The notes under the pieces were generated by a model that was not told the origin of the DNA, did not search any database, and saw nothing but the letters and a program-made list of their open reading frames with translations. The position numbers and the translations under genes are program-made. From Oscillatoria nigro-viridis PCC 7112 (lineage in GTDB: Bacteria; Cyanobacteriota; Cyanobacteriia; Cyanobacteriales; Microcoleaceae), in assembly GCF_000317475.1 (NCBI RefSeq), contig NC_019729.1, positions 5,284,501 through 5,348,500 of the forward strand: DNA of 64,000 nt. The letters run 5' to 3'. Numbering within the stretch: the stretch's first letter is position 1; each line of letters opens with the position of its first letter. Positions 18,375-27,272 of this stretch are shown piece by piece.

Positions 18375-19652
18375 CTGGGGGGGTGACAAAGAGGTCTACG
18401 ATATAGACTGTATAAGGGTTGCTGCCCGCATACCTTGTTGATAAAAGCGCCGTTTAGAAGGAGTTAACTTGCGTTTACTGTTCAACCTCGTCAGAATATT
18501 GTCCCTTGATAATTCACCCACTTTTCTCCATCTAAACCAACACCAAATGTACTCCGTCTTCGATATCTTTTTTTAGGTTCTTTGCGACGAGATACATATT
18601 TTTGTACCTGCTTTTTCTTCAGTTCAGTGCCTTGAAATATTGCCCAAGTGTACGCAAGTGTCATGAGCAGAATCATGTTAATAAGTCGGTCTCCTTTTAA
18701 GCTAGTTCCTTCAAGATCGTAGCCGACTGTTTTACAGTCTCGGAACATTTCTTCAATACCCATCCGTTGCTTGTAAGCATCGATAGCTGCCGGCAATGAC
18801 CCTAAATCTGTGAGAATAAACCATGCTTCATCGACCTTCCATCCCCCGTAGTTTCTTTTCCACGCTACTTGCAAGCTCAAATCCAGTAGCAGGCTGACTT
18901 TTTCTCACTCTTTTACCTTGAAAATATAAAGAGGTGCCTGGTACTATTCCTAATTCATCTAACCGTTGCCAAACTAAATGTTCCGTTTCGACACAATGAT
19001 TCTTTTTCAGTCTTAAACAAAAAAATACACCCTTTTCCCTCAGCCAGTTTCCCAAATCGACAGAACAAAATTCACGGTCTCCTAAAACGATGACTTTATA
19101 TTCTGAAAATAATGGTAAAACTTGCTGTAAATTGGTAGTCTGTGACTCGAAGCTACTGTTTCCCAATTTTGGCAACAGTGACCAGTATAATGGAATTGCT
19201 CTTCGCTCCCAGATCAGGCTAACCATAAAGAGATTAATCTGCCCCCATTGACTGCGGTCGATTGCGATTGATAAAGTTTGACCAACACGGCAATAAGTAA
19301 TCAACCAATAAGTAATTAATGGGAACCAAATTAGTGAGATAGTTAAGTGAGGCAAATCGAGAAACCTTTGTAGTTTTCTACGCCGACTTTCTGTTGTAAT
19401 TGGATAGGGAAATACCCGCGAGAGCCGTTCTAATCTCACTTGTTTTTCTGATTGTATCAAGGGTAGCAAGATTTCAATCAGTTTAAATTGAGCTGAACTT
19501 AGTTGTTTTTTTAAATGAATGAGGTAGAATGTTGGTATCATTATTTTTGAGATAGGCAAGCGTGTAACAATTATGCTGCCTATCTTTTTTGAGCAGCGGA
19601 TTGGCTCAATCCTTACAAAGTATGGGTTTGGGGCTGGTTGTTACCCCCCCAG
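18375..19652 (-). mobile_element. IS4-type insertion sequence with 9-bp target duplication
   Basis: The ends are CTGGGGGGGT (18375-18384) and ACCCCCCCAG (19643-19652), a perfect 10-bp inverted pair. GTAATTGAT is directly repeated at 18366-18374 and 19653-19661. The identical AG on the outer side makes an 11-bp reading possible too. Length is 1278 bp. The transposase inside is of the IS4 Y2R3E6K type, and 9-12 bp duplications are usual for that family. Confidence 0.9.
18491..19559 (-). pseudogene. IS4-family transposase split by a frameshift
   Basis: The N-terminal frame (19559 to 18828) has the first Asp in IAIDRSQWGQIN and the second in VIVLGDREFCSVDLG. The C-terminal frame (18880 to 18491) carries YKQRMGIEEMFRDCK, an exact match to the Y-x2-R-x3-E-x6-K signature with the catalytic Glu. 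The two overlap near 18880, where the expected reading jumps from KSQPATGFEL to SLQVAWKRNYGGW. No obvious slippery site is present, so this is probably an inactivating indel. Confidence 0.88.
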
Positions 19653-19736
19653 GTAATTGATATAACCAGTCTTAGTTGTTCCAAAGAAGAAATCTAATCT
19701 AAGATTACATAAATCCAGTTGGACCCAAAATAAGTT

Positions 19737-20990
19737 ATGCGAATTTTAATTGTTGCTCAGAATGCCTCAACTAAATTCGGTGGCGAGGCATTGTTGCCGC
19801 TGAACTACTTCAGGATACTTCGATCGCGCCAAATAGAAACATGGTTAGTAGTTCACGCACGCACACAGGCTGAACTAAAAGCTCTGTTTCCGGAAGATGG
19901 CGATCGAATGCACTTCGTGTCCGACACTTGGGTACATCGGCTGCTTAACAATATCTGCGGATTTTTGCCTCCAAGCATAGGCGCACCTACTATAGGCTTG
20001 CTCAGCCACCTCTACACCCAACAGATCCAGCGGCGCATTGTCCGGCGGCTGGTGAGCGAACACCAGATTGATGTTGTACACGAGCCAACACCAGTATCGC
20101 CAAAATTCCCTTCGCTAATGTTCGGATTGGGAGCACCGATAGCGATGGGGCCGCTCAATGCGGCAGTTAAATATCCTGCGACATTTCAACTATCGCGCAA
20201 AAGTCTTGCAATCGAGAGTTTAATAGGATTCGGTCACAAGTTTGTCGATGTCTTCAACCGCCTGTTACCCGGCAAAATCCAAGCCGAGACACTGTTAGTG
20301 GCAAACGATCGGACGAAGCAGGCACTTCCATCAGGAGTGCGCGGTAAAATTATTGAACTTGTGGAAAACGGCGTGGATTTCTCGGTGTGGCGATCGGACT
20401 CTACCGCACCAAAGCAACCCAATCAACAGGTTCATTTTGTGTTCTTGGGGCGGCTGGCAGACTGGAAGGGTGTAGACATACTGCTGGATGCCTTCGTAGC
20501 CGTCGCAGCTCAAATCAGTGCTGTCTTGGAAATCATCGGCGATGGGGAGATGCGGGGCGAACTAGAAGCTCAAACAGCTCGTTTGGGACTGGGCGGCAGA
20601 GCTGTATTCCGGGGCTGGCTGTCTCAGGAGGAGTGCGCTATCAAACTGCAACAAGCTGATGCGCTGGTGCTGCCGAGTTTGCGGGAGCCTGGGGGAGCAG
20701 TGGTGCTGGAGGGAATGGCCCTGGGGCTGCCCGTCATTGCGATGAATTGGGGCGGTCCCGCAGATTATCTGAATTCCACTTGCGGTATTTTAATAGAACC
20801 GACCTCTAAAGAAGAACTTGTCAAGGGACTGACAGATGCGATGCTCAAGCTCGCTCATTCACCAGAATTGCGGCAGAGTATGGGTTGTGCGGGACGGGAA
20901 CGAGTCCGGCAGCATTTTGATTGGGAACGCAAAGTCGATCGAATACTTGAAATTTATCAACAAACGATCGACGATTACCCCAAGCATTAG
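19737..20990 (+). CDS. family 4 glycosyltransferase (GT-B)
   Basis: The 417-residue protein shows the N-terminal ILIVAQNASTKFGGEALLPL with the conserved glycine-rich acceptor loop. The C-terminal GT4 domain is marked by VHFVFLGRLADWKGVDILLDAF (about 235-256), LEIIGDGEMRGELE, and the donor-binding LREPGGAVVLEGMALGLP near 328-345. It resembles the GT4 gene at 13770 in layout but not closely in sequence. It lies on the far side of the insertion-sequence cluster and ends the polysaccharide cluster. An AT-rich stretch of 75 bases separates it from the IS4 right flank, so any original promoter has probably been altered. Confidence 0.9.
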   Translation: MRILIVAQNASTKFGGEALLPLNYFRILRSRQIETWLVVHARTQAELKALFPEDGDRMHFVSDTWVHRLLNNICGFLPPSIGAPTIGLLSHLYTQQIQRRIVRRLVSEHQIDVVHEPTPVSPKFPSLMFGLGAPIAMGPLNAAVKYPATFQLSRKSLAIESLIGFGHKFVDVFNRLLPGKIQAETLLVANDRTKQALPSGVRGKIIELVENGVDFSVWRSDSTAPKQPNQQVHFVFLGRLADWKGVDILLDAFVAVAAQISAVLEIIGDGEMRGELEAQTARLGLGGRAVFRGWLSQEECAIKLQQADALVLPSLREPGGAVVLEGMALGLPVIAMNWGGPADYLNSTCGILIEPTSKEELVKGLTDAMLKLAHSPELRQSMGCAGRERVRQHFDWERKVDRILEIYQQTIDDYPKH

Positions 20991-21015
20991 GTAGCCGACC
21001 ATTAAAGCATAAAGC

Positions 21016-21040
21016 AGCAGCTTTCAACCTGAAAGCTGCT
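21016..21040 (+). terminator. hairpin after the GT4 gene
   Basis: AGCAGCTTTC (21016-21025) and GAAAGCTGCT (21031-21040) form a perfect 10-bp stem with a 5-base loop, 26 bases after the glycosyltransferase stop. There is no long T run on the plus side, so termination efficiency is uncertain. Confidence 0.6.
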
Positions 21041-21107
21041 GAGTGGGGGTGCTAAAAAAGTATGTGGCGGTCCCAAGACCCCCATCTACATCCTAGCGAG
21101 CTAAAAA

Positions 21108-21136
21108 CGGGTTAACCCGTTTGTTTGGTTAACCCG
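21108..21136 (-). terminator. rho-independent terminator of the ycf35 gene
   Basis: Read on the minus strand, CGGGTTAACC pairs with GGTTAACCCG across a 9-base loop and is followed directly by TTTTT. The structure is 25 bases beyond the stop of the ycf35 homologue, in the right place and orientation. Confidence 0.75.
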
Positions 21137-21160
21137 CGAGCTTGGAAAGATGCAGTTCAA

Positions 21161-21514
21161 TTAGTTTTGCACTACCAGCTTAACGTTGGCATTTTGCAAA
21201 CCGCGCTGCTTGACTGCTGCCAAGGTTTTGTTAACTGCGTACTTCTGGTTGATGGAGTTGATTAACTCAGTTTGATTGTGCTTTTTGGCGACGCCCCAGA
21301 GGTCGGCAATCAGGTCAAAAGAACCATCGCTATTGCGAGACCAACCCAGGTCATATTCGCCTTCCAGAATCGCTACGATGTCGGAGCGAACGCGCTGACC
21401 GTTATAGCCACGAACATCAGCTTCTGACTTGACTGAAATGCCCAAGTCGCGCAGGGAAGCTTTCAGGATTTCGGCATCGGTGATTTTGGTACGCAGTGTG
21501 CTAAAGTGAGACAT
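21161..21514 (-). CDS. ycf35: Ycf35 / DUF1257 family protein
   Basis: The 117-residue product matches the DUF1257 family found in cyanobacteria and red-algal plastids: MSHFSTLRTKITDAEILKA at the start, a central RVRSDIVAILEGEYDLGW, and DLIADLWGVAKKH. Its biochemical role is unknown. It is small, soluble and of normal length. A good ribosome-binding site (AGGAGGAAAT on the coding strand) precedes the ATG. The next gene upstream is the ycf46 homologue, 130 bases away on the same strand. The two are neighbours in many cyanobacteria, hinting at joint function. Confidence 0.9.
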   Translation of the reverse strand: MSHFSTLRTKITDAEILKASLRDLGISVKSEADVRGYNGQRVRSDIVAILEGEYDLGWSRNSDGSFDLIADLWGVAKKHNQTELINSINQKYAVNKTLAAVKQRGLQNANVKLVVQN

Positions 21515-21644
21515 TGGATTTCCTCCTAATACAACTGAGAGAGAAACAACAACGGTCTGGATTTAACGGTGCCGCTTGGCGGCTCTTGAATCGAACTGCT
21601 AGCTGTTGCTAGCCTTTGCTCCTGTTTGGACCAGGAGAAAGCTT

Positions 21645-23165
21645 TTAGAATTCCATTCGCTGGTATTCAGCGACGGAAGACGCAGCGGGCCGTGCACGCT
21701 GTCTAGCCCAATCTCGCAGGGCGGTGACCTGTTCGGTCATTGTTTTAGACAGTGGCATTGTGGATTTAATGGCCGCGATGATGTCTAGCTGCGTAAACTC
21801 TCGATCTTGAGCGAAGGCTTCGTACATTGCGGCTACTAGCGCTTGCTCAATCTCTGCACCTGAAAAGCCCTCGGAAACATTGGAAAGTTGCTCTAAATCG
21901 AAGCGAGTAATTTCCCGACGCCGCTTTGACAGGTGAATCTTAAATATATCTTGGCGTTCTTCTTTGGTAGGCAGGTCAACAAAGAAGAGTTCGTCGAACC
22001 GACCTTTCCTCAAGAATTCTCCCGGCAACCGCTCGATTCGGTTGGCTGTTGCCATTACGAAGACAGGGGAAGTCTTTTCTTGCATCCAAGTGAGGAACGA
22101 ACCGAAAATCCGGCTGGACGTGCCTCCGTCTGAGTCGGCTGAACCAGTGCCTCCTGCAAAGGCTTTGTCTAGTTCGTCGATGAAGAGGATGGCTGGAGAG
22201 ATGGATTCTGCAGTTTTGAGGGCATTGCGGAGGTTGGCTTCCGATCGACCCACCATTGAGCCGTCGTAGACTCTACCCATATCTAGCCTCAGCAGGGGCA
22301 GTCCCCAGAGGCGGGAGGTGGTCTTGGCAATCAGCGATTTTCCGCATCCCGGTACGCCGAGAATTAACATCCCTTTCGGTTGGGGCAGGCCGTATTCTCT
22401 CGCCCTTTCTGTAAAGGCGTTGGAACGCTGTCTCAGCCACCGCTTCAGCTCTTCTAAACCGCCGACTGCATCCAGGGTTTCGTCTTCTTCAATGAACTCT
22501 AGAATGCCGTTGCGCCGAATTAATTGCTTTTTCTCCGAAAGAACTATGTCTACTTCTTCTTCTGTTAGGCGCCCCGTCGAAACTTGGGCTTTGCGATAAA
22601 CTTTTTCAGCTTCGTCCTTGGTCAATCCCAAGGCTGCTTTTAAAAGCTTTTCTCGCCCTTCTGTGGTAATGCGTCGCGATTTCGTTTGCTCCAACTGACC
22701 AGACAATACTTGGTTGAGTTCCTTCATGTCTGGCAAGGCGAAGTCTAATACCACTACTTCCTTTTCTAGCTCGATCGGAATTTGCTGCAAAGGAGACATC
22801 AGTATAATTGTCTTTTGCGTTCCTTTGAAGTTGGCGATCGCATCTCGCAACCACCTCGTTACCGGAGGAGAATCTATAAAAGGATGCAAATCTTTGAAAA
22901 TGTAGATGCTAGCGTTACTGTTTGGTTCTCGCTGCCTGATCACCCATTCAATTGCTGCCTCTGGCGAGACGGTGTTGTGTTGGGTGGTGGTGCGGGGTTG
23001 ACCGTACTCCACAATGCCGTGAGTTACAGTCCAGATAAATACTCGTCGCTGTGGTTTTGCTTGAGCTATTGTCGAAATTGCTTGCTCACACCGCTCTTCC
23101 TCGGATGTCACGAGGTAGATCAGAGGATATTGAGCTTGGATTAGAATACTGATCTCTTCTTGCAT
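21645..23165 (-). CDS. ycf46: AAA ATPase, Ycf46 family
   Basis: The 506-residue protein has an N-terminal region of about 240 residues (IQAQYPLIYLVTSEEERCEQAI and following) typical of Ycf46, then one AAA module. Walker A is GVPGCGKSLIAK and Walker B is AILFIDELDKAF; sensor 1 (VFVMATANRIERLPGEFLRKGRFDE) and the arginine finger region are present. The family is conserved in cyanobacteria and red-algal plastids and has been linked to inorganic-carbon response in Synechocystis. An in-frame ATG at 23270 would add 35 basic residues unlike the family, so I start at the ATG at 23165 (MQEEISILIQ). It is probably cotranscribed with the ycf35 gene. Confidence 0.9.
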   Translation of the reverse strand: MQEEISILIQAQYPLIYLVTSEEERCEQAISTIAQAKPQRRVFIWTVTHGIVEYGQPRTTTQHNTVSPEAAIEWVIRQREPNSNASIYIFKDLHPFIDSPPVTRWLRDAIANFKGTQKTIILMSPLQQIPIELEKEVVVLDFALPDMKELNQVLSGQLEQTKSRRITTEGREKLLKAALGLTKDEAEKVYRKAQVSTGRLTEEEVDIVLSEKKQLIRRNGILEFIEEDETLDAVGGLEELKRWLRQRSNAFTERAREYGLPQPKGMLILGVPGCGKSLIAKTTSRLWGLPLLRLDMGRVYDGSMVGRSEANLRNALKTAESISPAILFIDELDKAFAGGTGSADSDGGTSSRIFGSFLTWMQEKTSPVFVMATANRIERLPGEFLRKGRFDELFFVDLPTKEERQDIFKIHLSKRRREITRFDLEQLSNVSEGFSGAEIEQALVAAMYEAFAQDREFTQLDIIAAIKSTMPLSKTMTEQVTALRDWARQRARPAASSVAEYQRMEF

Positions 23166-23272
23166 AGTCCTCGACCCACTAGAGACGGTGCTATCTTTGC
23201 TGAATCTCAATGCTGCCCTTCGCCCTCTTACTGAAAATTTCAGTTTTAGCTTTTTGGGGAAGCAAGGCATTC

Positions 23273-23623
23273 TTAGCAGGGAACCAATTCTTCCTCTCCC
23301 GGTTTGGCCGTGCCCGCGGCGACGCCCGACACCTGCTTTACTGGAAGATCCTGTTCAGCCAATACGCTCGGCTGACTTGTTACCGATGCCAGTTCTCCAT
23401 CTCGCATTACTACTGAACCCGTGCATTCTGGACAGTTGTATACCCGATGGGTTTGTCCGTAGGAGGCTTCTACTTCGTCAACCAGTTCGGGATTTCCTAG
23501 GTAGAAGACAATTGCCCTTTCTGCAATTGATGACATCGGTTCAGTTTCGACTGCGGCTCGGATTTTGAGCTGGCGATGCAGTTCTGGTGGAAGATACAAT
23601 GTAACTTTTTGCTTTTCTTGCAT
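23273..23623 (-). CDS. ribbon-helix-helix domain protein with a Cys-x2-Cys motif
   Basis: The first 50 residues (QKVTLYLPPELHRQLKIRAAV, then SSIAERAIVFYLGNPELVDEV) have the beta-strand plus two-helix pattern of ribbon-helix-helix DNA-binding proteins. A later YNCPECTGSVV could hold half a zinc site, since only two cysteines are nearby. The last 45 residues are low-complexity. The gene lies 107 bases upstream of the ycf46 start on the same strand. It may be cotranscribed with that gene or regulate it; this is a guess from position. Confidence 0.75.
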   Translation of the reverse strand: MQEKQKVTLYLPPELHRQLKIRAAVETEPMSSIAERAIVFYLGNPELVDEVEASYGQTHRVYNCPECTGSVVMRDGELASVTSQPSVLAEQDLPVKQVSGVAAGTAKPGEEELVPC

Positions 23624-23847
23624 ATGACAGTGAATTGACTTACCCGGGTATGTATATCAGATTAGCCGCTTAATTCTTTGCTGTCAAGCCTCTATGCTGC
23701 TTTAGCGTCATTTTGTAATATTCCGTTACATTTGAGGTGACTCTGGGGCAGTTAACAACGAAAAAGCTATGGCTGTAGCTGATGAGCCCGAGGTGCAGCG
23801 GCAGGTATGGGTAGCGTCAAGGACGATCGACCAACTATAAATATGAA

Positions 23848-23962
23848 CAATAGATATAGCCTTTCGAGCTCTCATATGAGGTACTCTCGGCCTGGAGTGG
23901 GCATAGGGCATAGGGCATAGGGCTCCGCGGACATACCTCACCACGCTTGAGAACCGCTGTAT
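23848..23962 (-). repeat. dispersed repeat, copy 2, with an internal GGGCATA triplet
   Basis: On the minus strand this matches the element at 7652-7754 in two blocks separated by variable DNA. The variable part holds three tandem GGGCATA units (23899-23919). The other copy lacks them, so the heptamer expansion happened inside the repeat. Confidence 0.65.
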
Positions 23963-23986
23963 ATAGGACTAAGGCCAACAAATCCT

Positions 23987-24098
23987 GGCGTTGCTTAACC
24001 TGGGTATGAAAAAAATAACTTGAAAATCCCGAAGTTTTGTGGATACTGGTTCCTCTGACTTGCACATTTAGCCCTTCATACCCTAAATCAGCAACGCC
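23987..24098. mobile_element. MITE with GGCGTTGC ends and 8-bp target duplication
   Basis: The 112-bp non-coding element begins GGCGTTGCTTAACCTGGG and ends with the complement of GGCGTTGCTGATTTAGGG. It is flanked by exact 8-bp repeats CAAATCCT (23979-23986 and 24099-24106). Its interior aligns with the element at 16958-17071, including the shared AAT-CCGAAG segment. It lies immediately beside the downstream end of the IS607-type element. Confidence 0.92.
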
Positions 24099-24109
24099 CA
24101 AATCCTTTG

Positions 24110-24330
24110 AGTCGCCATATCAGGTAAGGTGTACCATAAAGACCTAGCCCGCTCATGAGTGGTGAAGAATGCCCGCTCTATAAAACTTACCCAAAGCTAC
24201 CCATTGCTCGAAAGTTTTGGACTTTAGTGTTTACTTCCTGTTTCAGCGTAGTCTCAGAATGACTTCTGAGGGTTTGCCTACTCCACAGGCAATCTCGGTA
24301 GAGCTTACCGTTTGACTTACTTAATCTGAG
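24110..24330 (-). ncRNA. candidate omega RNA (reRNA) of the IS607-type TnpB
   Basis: TnpB nucleases are guided by an RNA made from the 3' end of tnpB and the element end next to it. The 200 bases after this tnpB stop are non-coding and contain several short complementary stretches. Examples are TTCTGAGGGTTTGCC near 24260 and repeated ACTTACCC/GGTAAG-type segments. The call is from position and family knowledge only; the guide start is not resolved. Confidence 0.4.
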
Positions 24331-25448
24331 CGAATCGGAATGTGAATTCCTTCAAACCATCGCTCAATGTTTTTAGCTGCGTTCAAGTCTCTGTCCTCTG
24401 TATGACCGCAATCAGGACATACATAGACTCGATTCTTTAATGGCATTTTGTGGCGGTGATTCCTACAATTTGAACAGATTTGAGAACTAGGAAAGAAGCG
24501 GTCAACTAAAATCAACTGACTAGAAAATTTCTCAGTTTTATATTCAAGTTGTCGCTTAAATTCGTACATTCCACAATCGGCAATCGCACCCGCCAATTTG
24601 TGATTTTTCAAAAATGCTTTGACGTTCAAATTCTCAATTTTAATCACGCTGTGGTTTTTAGCGAGATGATTGGTGAGTTTATGAATAGCATCTTTGCGGA
24701 TGAATGAAATTCTAGAATGCAGTTTTGCCAGCTTTCTAACTGCCTTAGTTCTGTTCTTTGAGCCTTTAACTTTGCGACTAACAGAGCGCTGCAATCGCTT
24801 CATTTTCTTACTCATTTTGCGGTAAGCTTTGGGGTTAGCAAAAACCTTTCCGTCACTGGTGACAGCTAATTCCTTAATACCAATATCAACACCAATAGAG
24901 GGGCGATTTAGAGGTATTGGTGGCTGTTCAATCTCATACTTGATGGCTATGAACCATTTGTCGGCAGTGCGACTAATTACGCAATTATGAGTAGCCGTAA
25001 TGGGGAGAGGTTCGTGCAATCGCACCCAACCAATTTTAGGGAGTTTAACTCGCTTACCATCATTGCTGATACCAGGTTTTGCTTTAGTGCCTTGCTCAAG
25101 ATAAAAACTGTCTTTAGACTTGCCTTTCTTCTTGAATCTAGGCTGTTTAGAGACTTTTTTGAAGCATCTATCCCATGCCGTCCTTACCTCTGCCAGAGCC
25201 TGTTGTGGACTTGCTTTGGAGCTTTGATAATACCAGGGATTAGCTGGTTTAATCTCAGCGACTAGACGTTTGTGCAAGTCAATAGCAGAGGGAATTTTGA
25301 TTGTTTTATCAGCCTCTCTAAGTTGTAAAGCTTCCTGAATAATAGCATTGCCAAAATTGTAAGCGTGTCTGGCTACTCCACAGTGTTGACGGAATAGAGT
25401 CACCTGTCTATTGTTAGGTTTTAATTCCGTCTTGAAACTGAGTAGCAT
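24321..25448 (-). CDS. tnpB: TnpB RNA-guided nuclease (IS607-type OrfB), intact
   Basis: The 375-residue protein carries the RuvC-like triad: Asp in GVDIGIKELAVTSDG, Glu in VIKIENLNVKAF and Asp in EDRDLNAAKNIERW. The zinc ribbon is CSNCRNH ... CPDCGH just before the last Asp. The N-terminal OrfB region starts MLLSFKTELKPNNRQVTLFR and has the typical CGVARHAYNFG segment. TnpB proteins are RNA-guided DNA nucleases ancestral to Cas12 and help retain the element at its site. No key residue is missing and the frame is open throughout. The recombinase gene lies 33 bases upstream. Confidence 0.93.
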   Translation of the reverse strand: MLLSFKTELKPNNRQVTLFRQHCGVARHAYNFGNAIIQEALQLREADKTIKIPSAIDLHKRLVAEIKPANPWYYQSSKASPQQALAEVRTAWDRCFKKVSKQPRFKKKGKSKDSFYLEQGTKAKPGISNDGKRVKLPKIGWVRLHEPLPITATHNCVISRTADKWFIAIKYEIEQPPIPLNRPSIGVDIGIKELAVTSDGKVFANPKAYRKMSKKMKRLQRSVSRKVKGSKNRTKAVRKLAKLHSRISFIRKDAIHKLTNHLAKNHSVIKIENLNVKAFLKNHKLAGAIADCGMYEFKRQLEYKTEKFSSQLILVDRFFPSSQICSNCRNHRHKMPLKNRVYVCPDCGHTEDRDLNAAKNIERWFEGIHIPIRSD

Positions 25449-25481
25449 TATTTTACGTCCTCCACTGCTTTAGCTATACCA

Positions 25482-26091
25482 TCAATCTAGTTTTTTGTTT
25501 TTGTGACTTCTAGCGCCATAAAGTCTAGCGCTAAAAACCTGAATTAATTCAATCATATCTTGAACTAATTCCTGTTCAAAACTCAATTCATCCGGCGATT
25601 TATTGACTATTACTACCTCGCATTCAAATTCCTCACACATTGCGAAAACTAACTCGGAACCAAACCTTAGAAGCCTGTCTTTGTGAGTAACAACAAGTCT
25701 GCCAACCTCACCGGACATGATTCGTTTGAGTAGTTTTGTCTAGTCCTTTTTTCTTGTAATTAAGTCCAGAGCCTAAGTCTTGAATTGTTTCAAATTGCCA
25801 GCCATTGGCAGCGCTAAACGATTCCAAAACAGCAGCTTGACGCTTTAAATCTTCTTTTTGGTCATGACTAGAAACTCTGGCATAGTTGATAGTGATTCGA
25901 TCGTCTGCCTGGTTTAAGTCTCTGGGAGTAATTCGCTTGATATCGGTAAGGTAGAAGCGTCTCTGTCCCGTGGGAGAGCGCTCAAACTTAATCTTGCCTG
26001 CATCAGTCCAGCGTCTCAGCGTCTTTGTCGAAATACCAAGCTCCTTAGCCGCTTCCCCGATTGAGAGTGTCACGTCTGATTGAGTCTCCAA
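25482..26091 (-). pseudogene. IS607-type serine recombinase TnpA, frameshifted
   Basis: The first frame (26091 to 25708) has a MerR-like helix-turn-helix (SIGEAAKELGISTKTLRRW) and the start of the catalytic domain with the nucleophilic serine in INYARVSSHDQKEDL. The frame then leaves homology at GLNYKKKGLDK. The second frame (from about 25737, ending 25482) supplies the rest: MSGEVGRLVVTHKDRLLRFG and LVQDMIELIQVFSARLYG. The shift lies near 25725, next to the AAA-rich codons of the KKK stretch. It may be a decay mutation, or less likely recoding on the short A run. Confidence 0.85.
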
Positions 26092-26224
26092 AGTTGCTTA
26101 CCTCTAATACTACAACTCAATAGTTACCCAATCCGGGAAGAATGTCAATACCTGTCTAAGAAATCTATTTCAGCGCCTCACCCCAAAGGCTTGAAATGTC
26201 ATAGCGGGCGATCGATAAATCTTC

Positions 26225-26358
26225 GGCCTTGCATAATTTGAAGATGATTCTTGTGGGGAGTAGGGGTTAGGCGTCCCGCCTGCTGTCAAAATACACAGGA
26301 CGGGCTCATGGGCCCATCCCACAAAAGAATCAAAATCATCCCGCAATTATGCAACGCC
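26225..26358. mobile_element. palindromic MITE with GGC-TTGC ends and 8-bp target duplication
   Basis: The 134-bp element runs from GGCCTTGCATAATTTG to the complement of GGCGTTGCATAATTGC. Both arms then share GATGATT...TTGTGGG, so nearly the whole element folds on itself. Exact 8-bp repeats AAATCTTC flank it (26217-26224 and 26359-26366). It shares the tip pattern of the elements at 16958 and 23987 but has a different interior. Confidence 0.92.
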
Positions 26359-26446
26359 AAATCTTCTTCATAAGATAGATTTATCGCAATAAATAATATC
26401 TATTGCCCATACCCAACGGCTACAATGACACAAACACGGTGACTGC

Positions 26447-26490
26447 ACTCAACAGCGGGCTGGGTGCTGATGGTCAGCCCGCTGTTGAGT
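26447..26490. repeat. perfect 16-bp inverted repeat
   Basis: ACTCAACAGCGGGCTG (26447-26462) is followed after 12 bases by its exact complement (26475-26490). It is GC-rich and would make a very stable hairpin on either strand. There is no T run beside it, and no intact gene ends here, so terminator function is doubtful. The surrounding bases 26390-26620 have a coding-like look but no supported gene. Confidence 0.8.
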
Positions 26491-26823
26491 GGCTCAAAAG
26501 CTTGGGCTAAAAGTCCCTCAAACGTTTGAAATGTAATAGTTTGTAGGGTGCTATGCGGCACAAAGGTTGAGTTTGTAGAGTGCGCCGCAAGCACCGGTGG
26601 ACTAAGTAAACAACGAGGTTACTAACTTTGGGCGTTTTGATTTTGAAACCCAGGTCCCCCAAGCAGTTTTTATTGTTTTAAGTTTGAAAAATCAGAACGT
26701 GAAATAGCCGTTTTCGGCTTTTTATCGGTCTCAGATTTAACACACCTTGACAGCGCTAGCGCTCAGCACCCTATGGTTAGACTTTTTGGATGACCAAGAA
26801 AATGGGACACAAGCCCCGTCCTT

Positions 26824-27231
26824 TTAGGACGGCTTTTCTTGATTCCTAATATACTCCTTTAAGACTTCTAGAGGTGCACCACCTACGGAAACTGCGAAAT
26901 AACTGGGACTCCACAAAGCTTCCTTGTGTGGTTTCTTGTGTCCGGCTTGCCCATATCGACGGCTAGACACCCCTTTTAGCGCATTCACTATTTGAGAAAC
27001 AGAAAGTTTAGGCGGATACTCAATCAGCGCATGAACGTGATTGCCTTCACCGTTAAACTCTAGAACCTGAAAATTCATTTTTTCGGCAACCTCTCGAAAT
27101 GATTTTTCAATCAAGTCAAGACTTTCACTTGTAAATACAGGCCGACGATACTTTGTCACGCAGACCAAGTGGATCTTAAGTTCTGTAACAGAATGTCGTT
27201 CTCGGCGATAGTCGGTTGTCATTTTTGGCAA
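26824..27231 (-). CDS. tnpA: IS200/IS605 Y1 transposase TnpA
   Basis: The 135-residue protein is a single-strand-DNA HUH transposase. It opens with HSVTELKIHLVCVTKYRRPVF. The metal-binding HUH motif is GNHVHALIEYPPKLS (His-Val-His). The catalytic tyrosine is in VLKEYIRNQ. Length and frame are normal, so it should be active. Its start is 41 bases from the divergent tnpB start, a spacing typical of IS605 elements. No other Y1 transposase is present in the window. Confidence 0.93.
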   Translation of the reverse strand: MPKMTTDYRRERHSVTELKIHLVCVTKYRRPVFTSESLDLIEKSFREVAEKMNFQVLEFNGEGNHVHALIEYPPKLSVSQIVNALKGVSSRRYGQAGHKKPHKEALWSPSYFAVSVGGAPLEVLKEYIRNQEKPS

Positions 27232-27272
27232 ACCAAGATATGATTTAGTTGCAGACCAAATTTAGCACAGTT

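Larger units (their letters stand above)
23624..24320. other. repeat- and MITE-filled intergenic region
   Basis: No convincing gene lies in these 697 bases. They contain the second copy of the dispersed repeat (23848-23962), a MITE (23987-24098), and the downstream flank of the IS607-type tnpB, which may encode its guide RNA. The remaining part near 23640-23840 shows nothing I recognise apart from the upstream region of the ribbon-helix-helix gene. Confidence 0.6.
24107..26110 (-). mobile_element. IS607-type element (serine recombinase tnpA plus tnpB)
   Basis: Two minus-strand genes, a MerR-HTH serine recombinase followed by a TnpB, define an IS607-type unit. Exact ends cannot be seen because this group makes no long inverted repeats or target duplications. 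The limits given run from the MITE flank to just upstream of tnpA. The recombinase is frame-disrupted while tnpB is intact, so the unit probably cannot transpose unaided. Confidence 0.7.
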
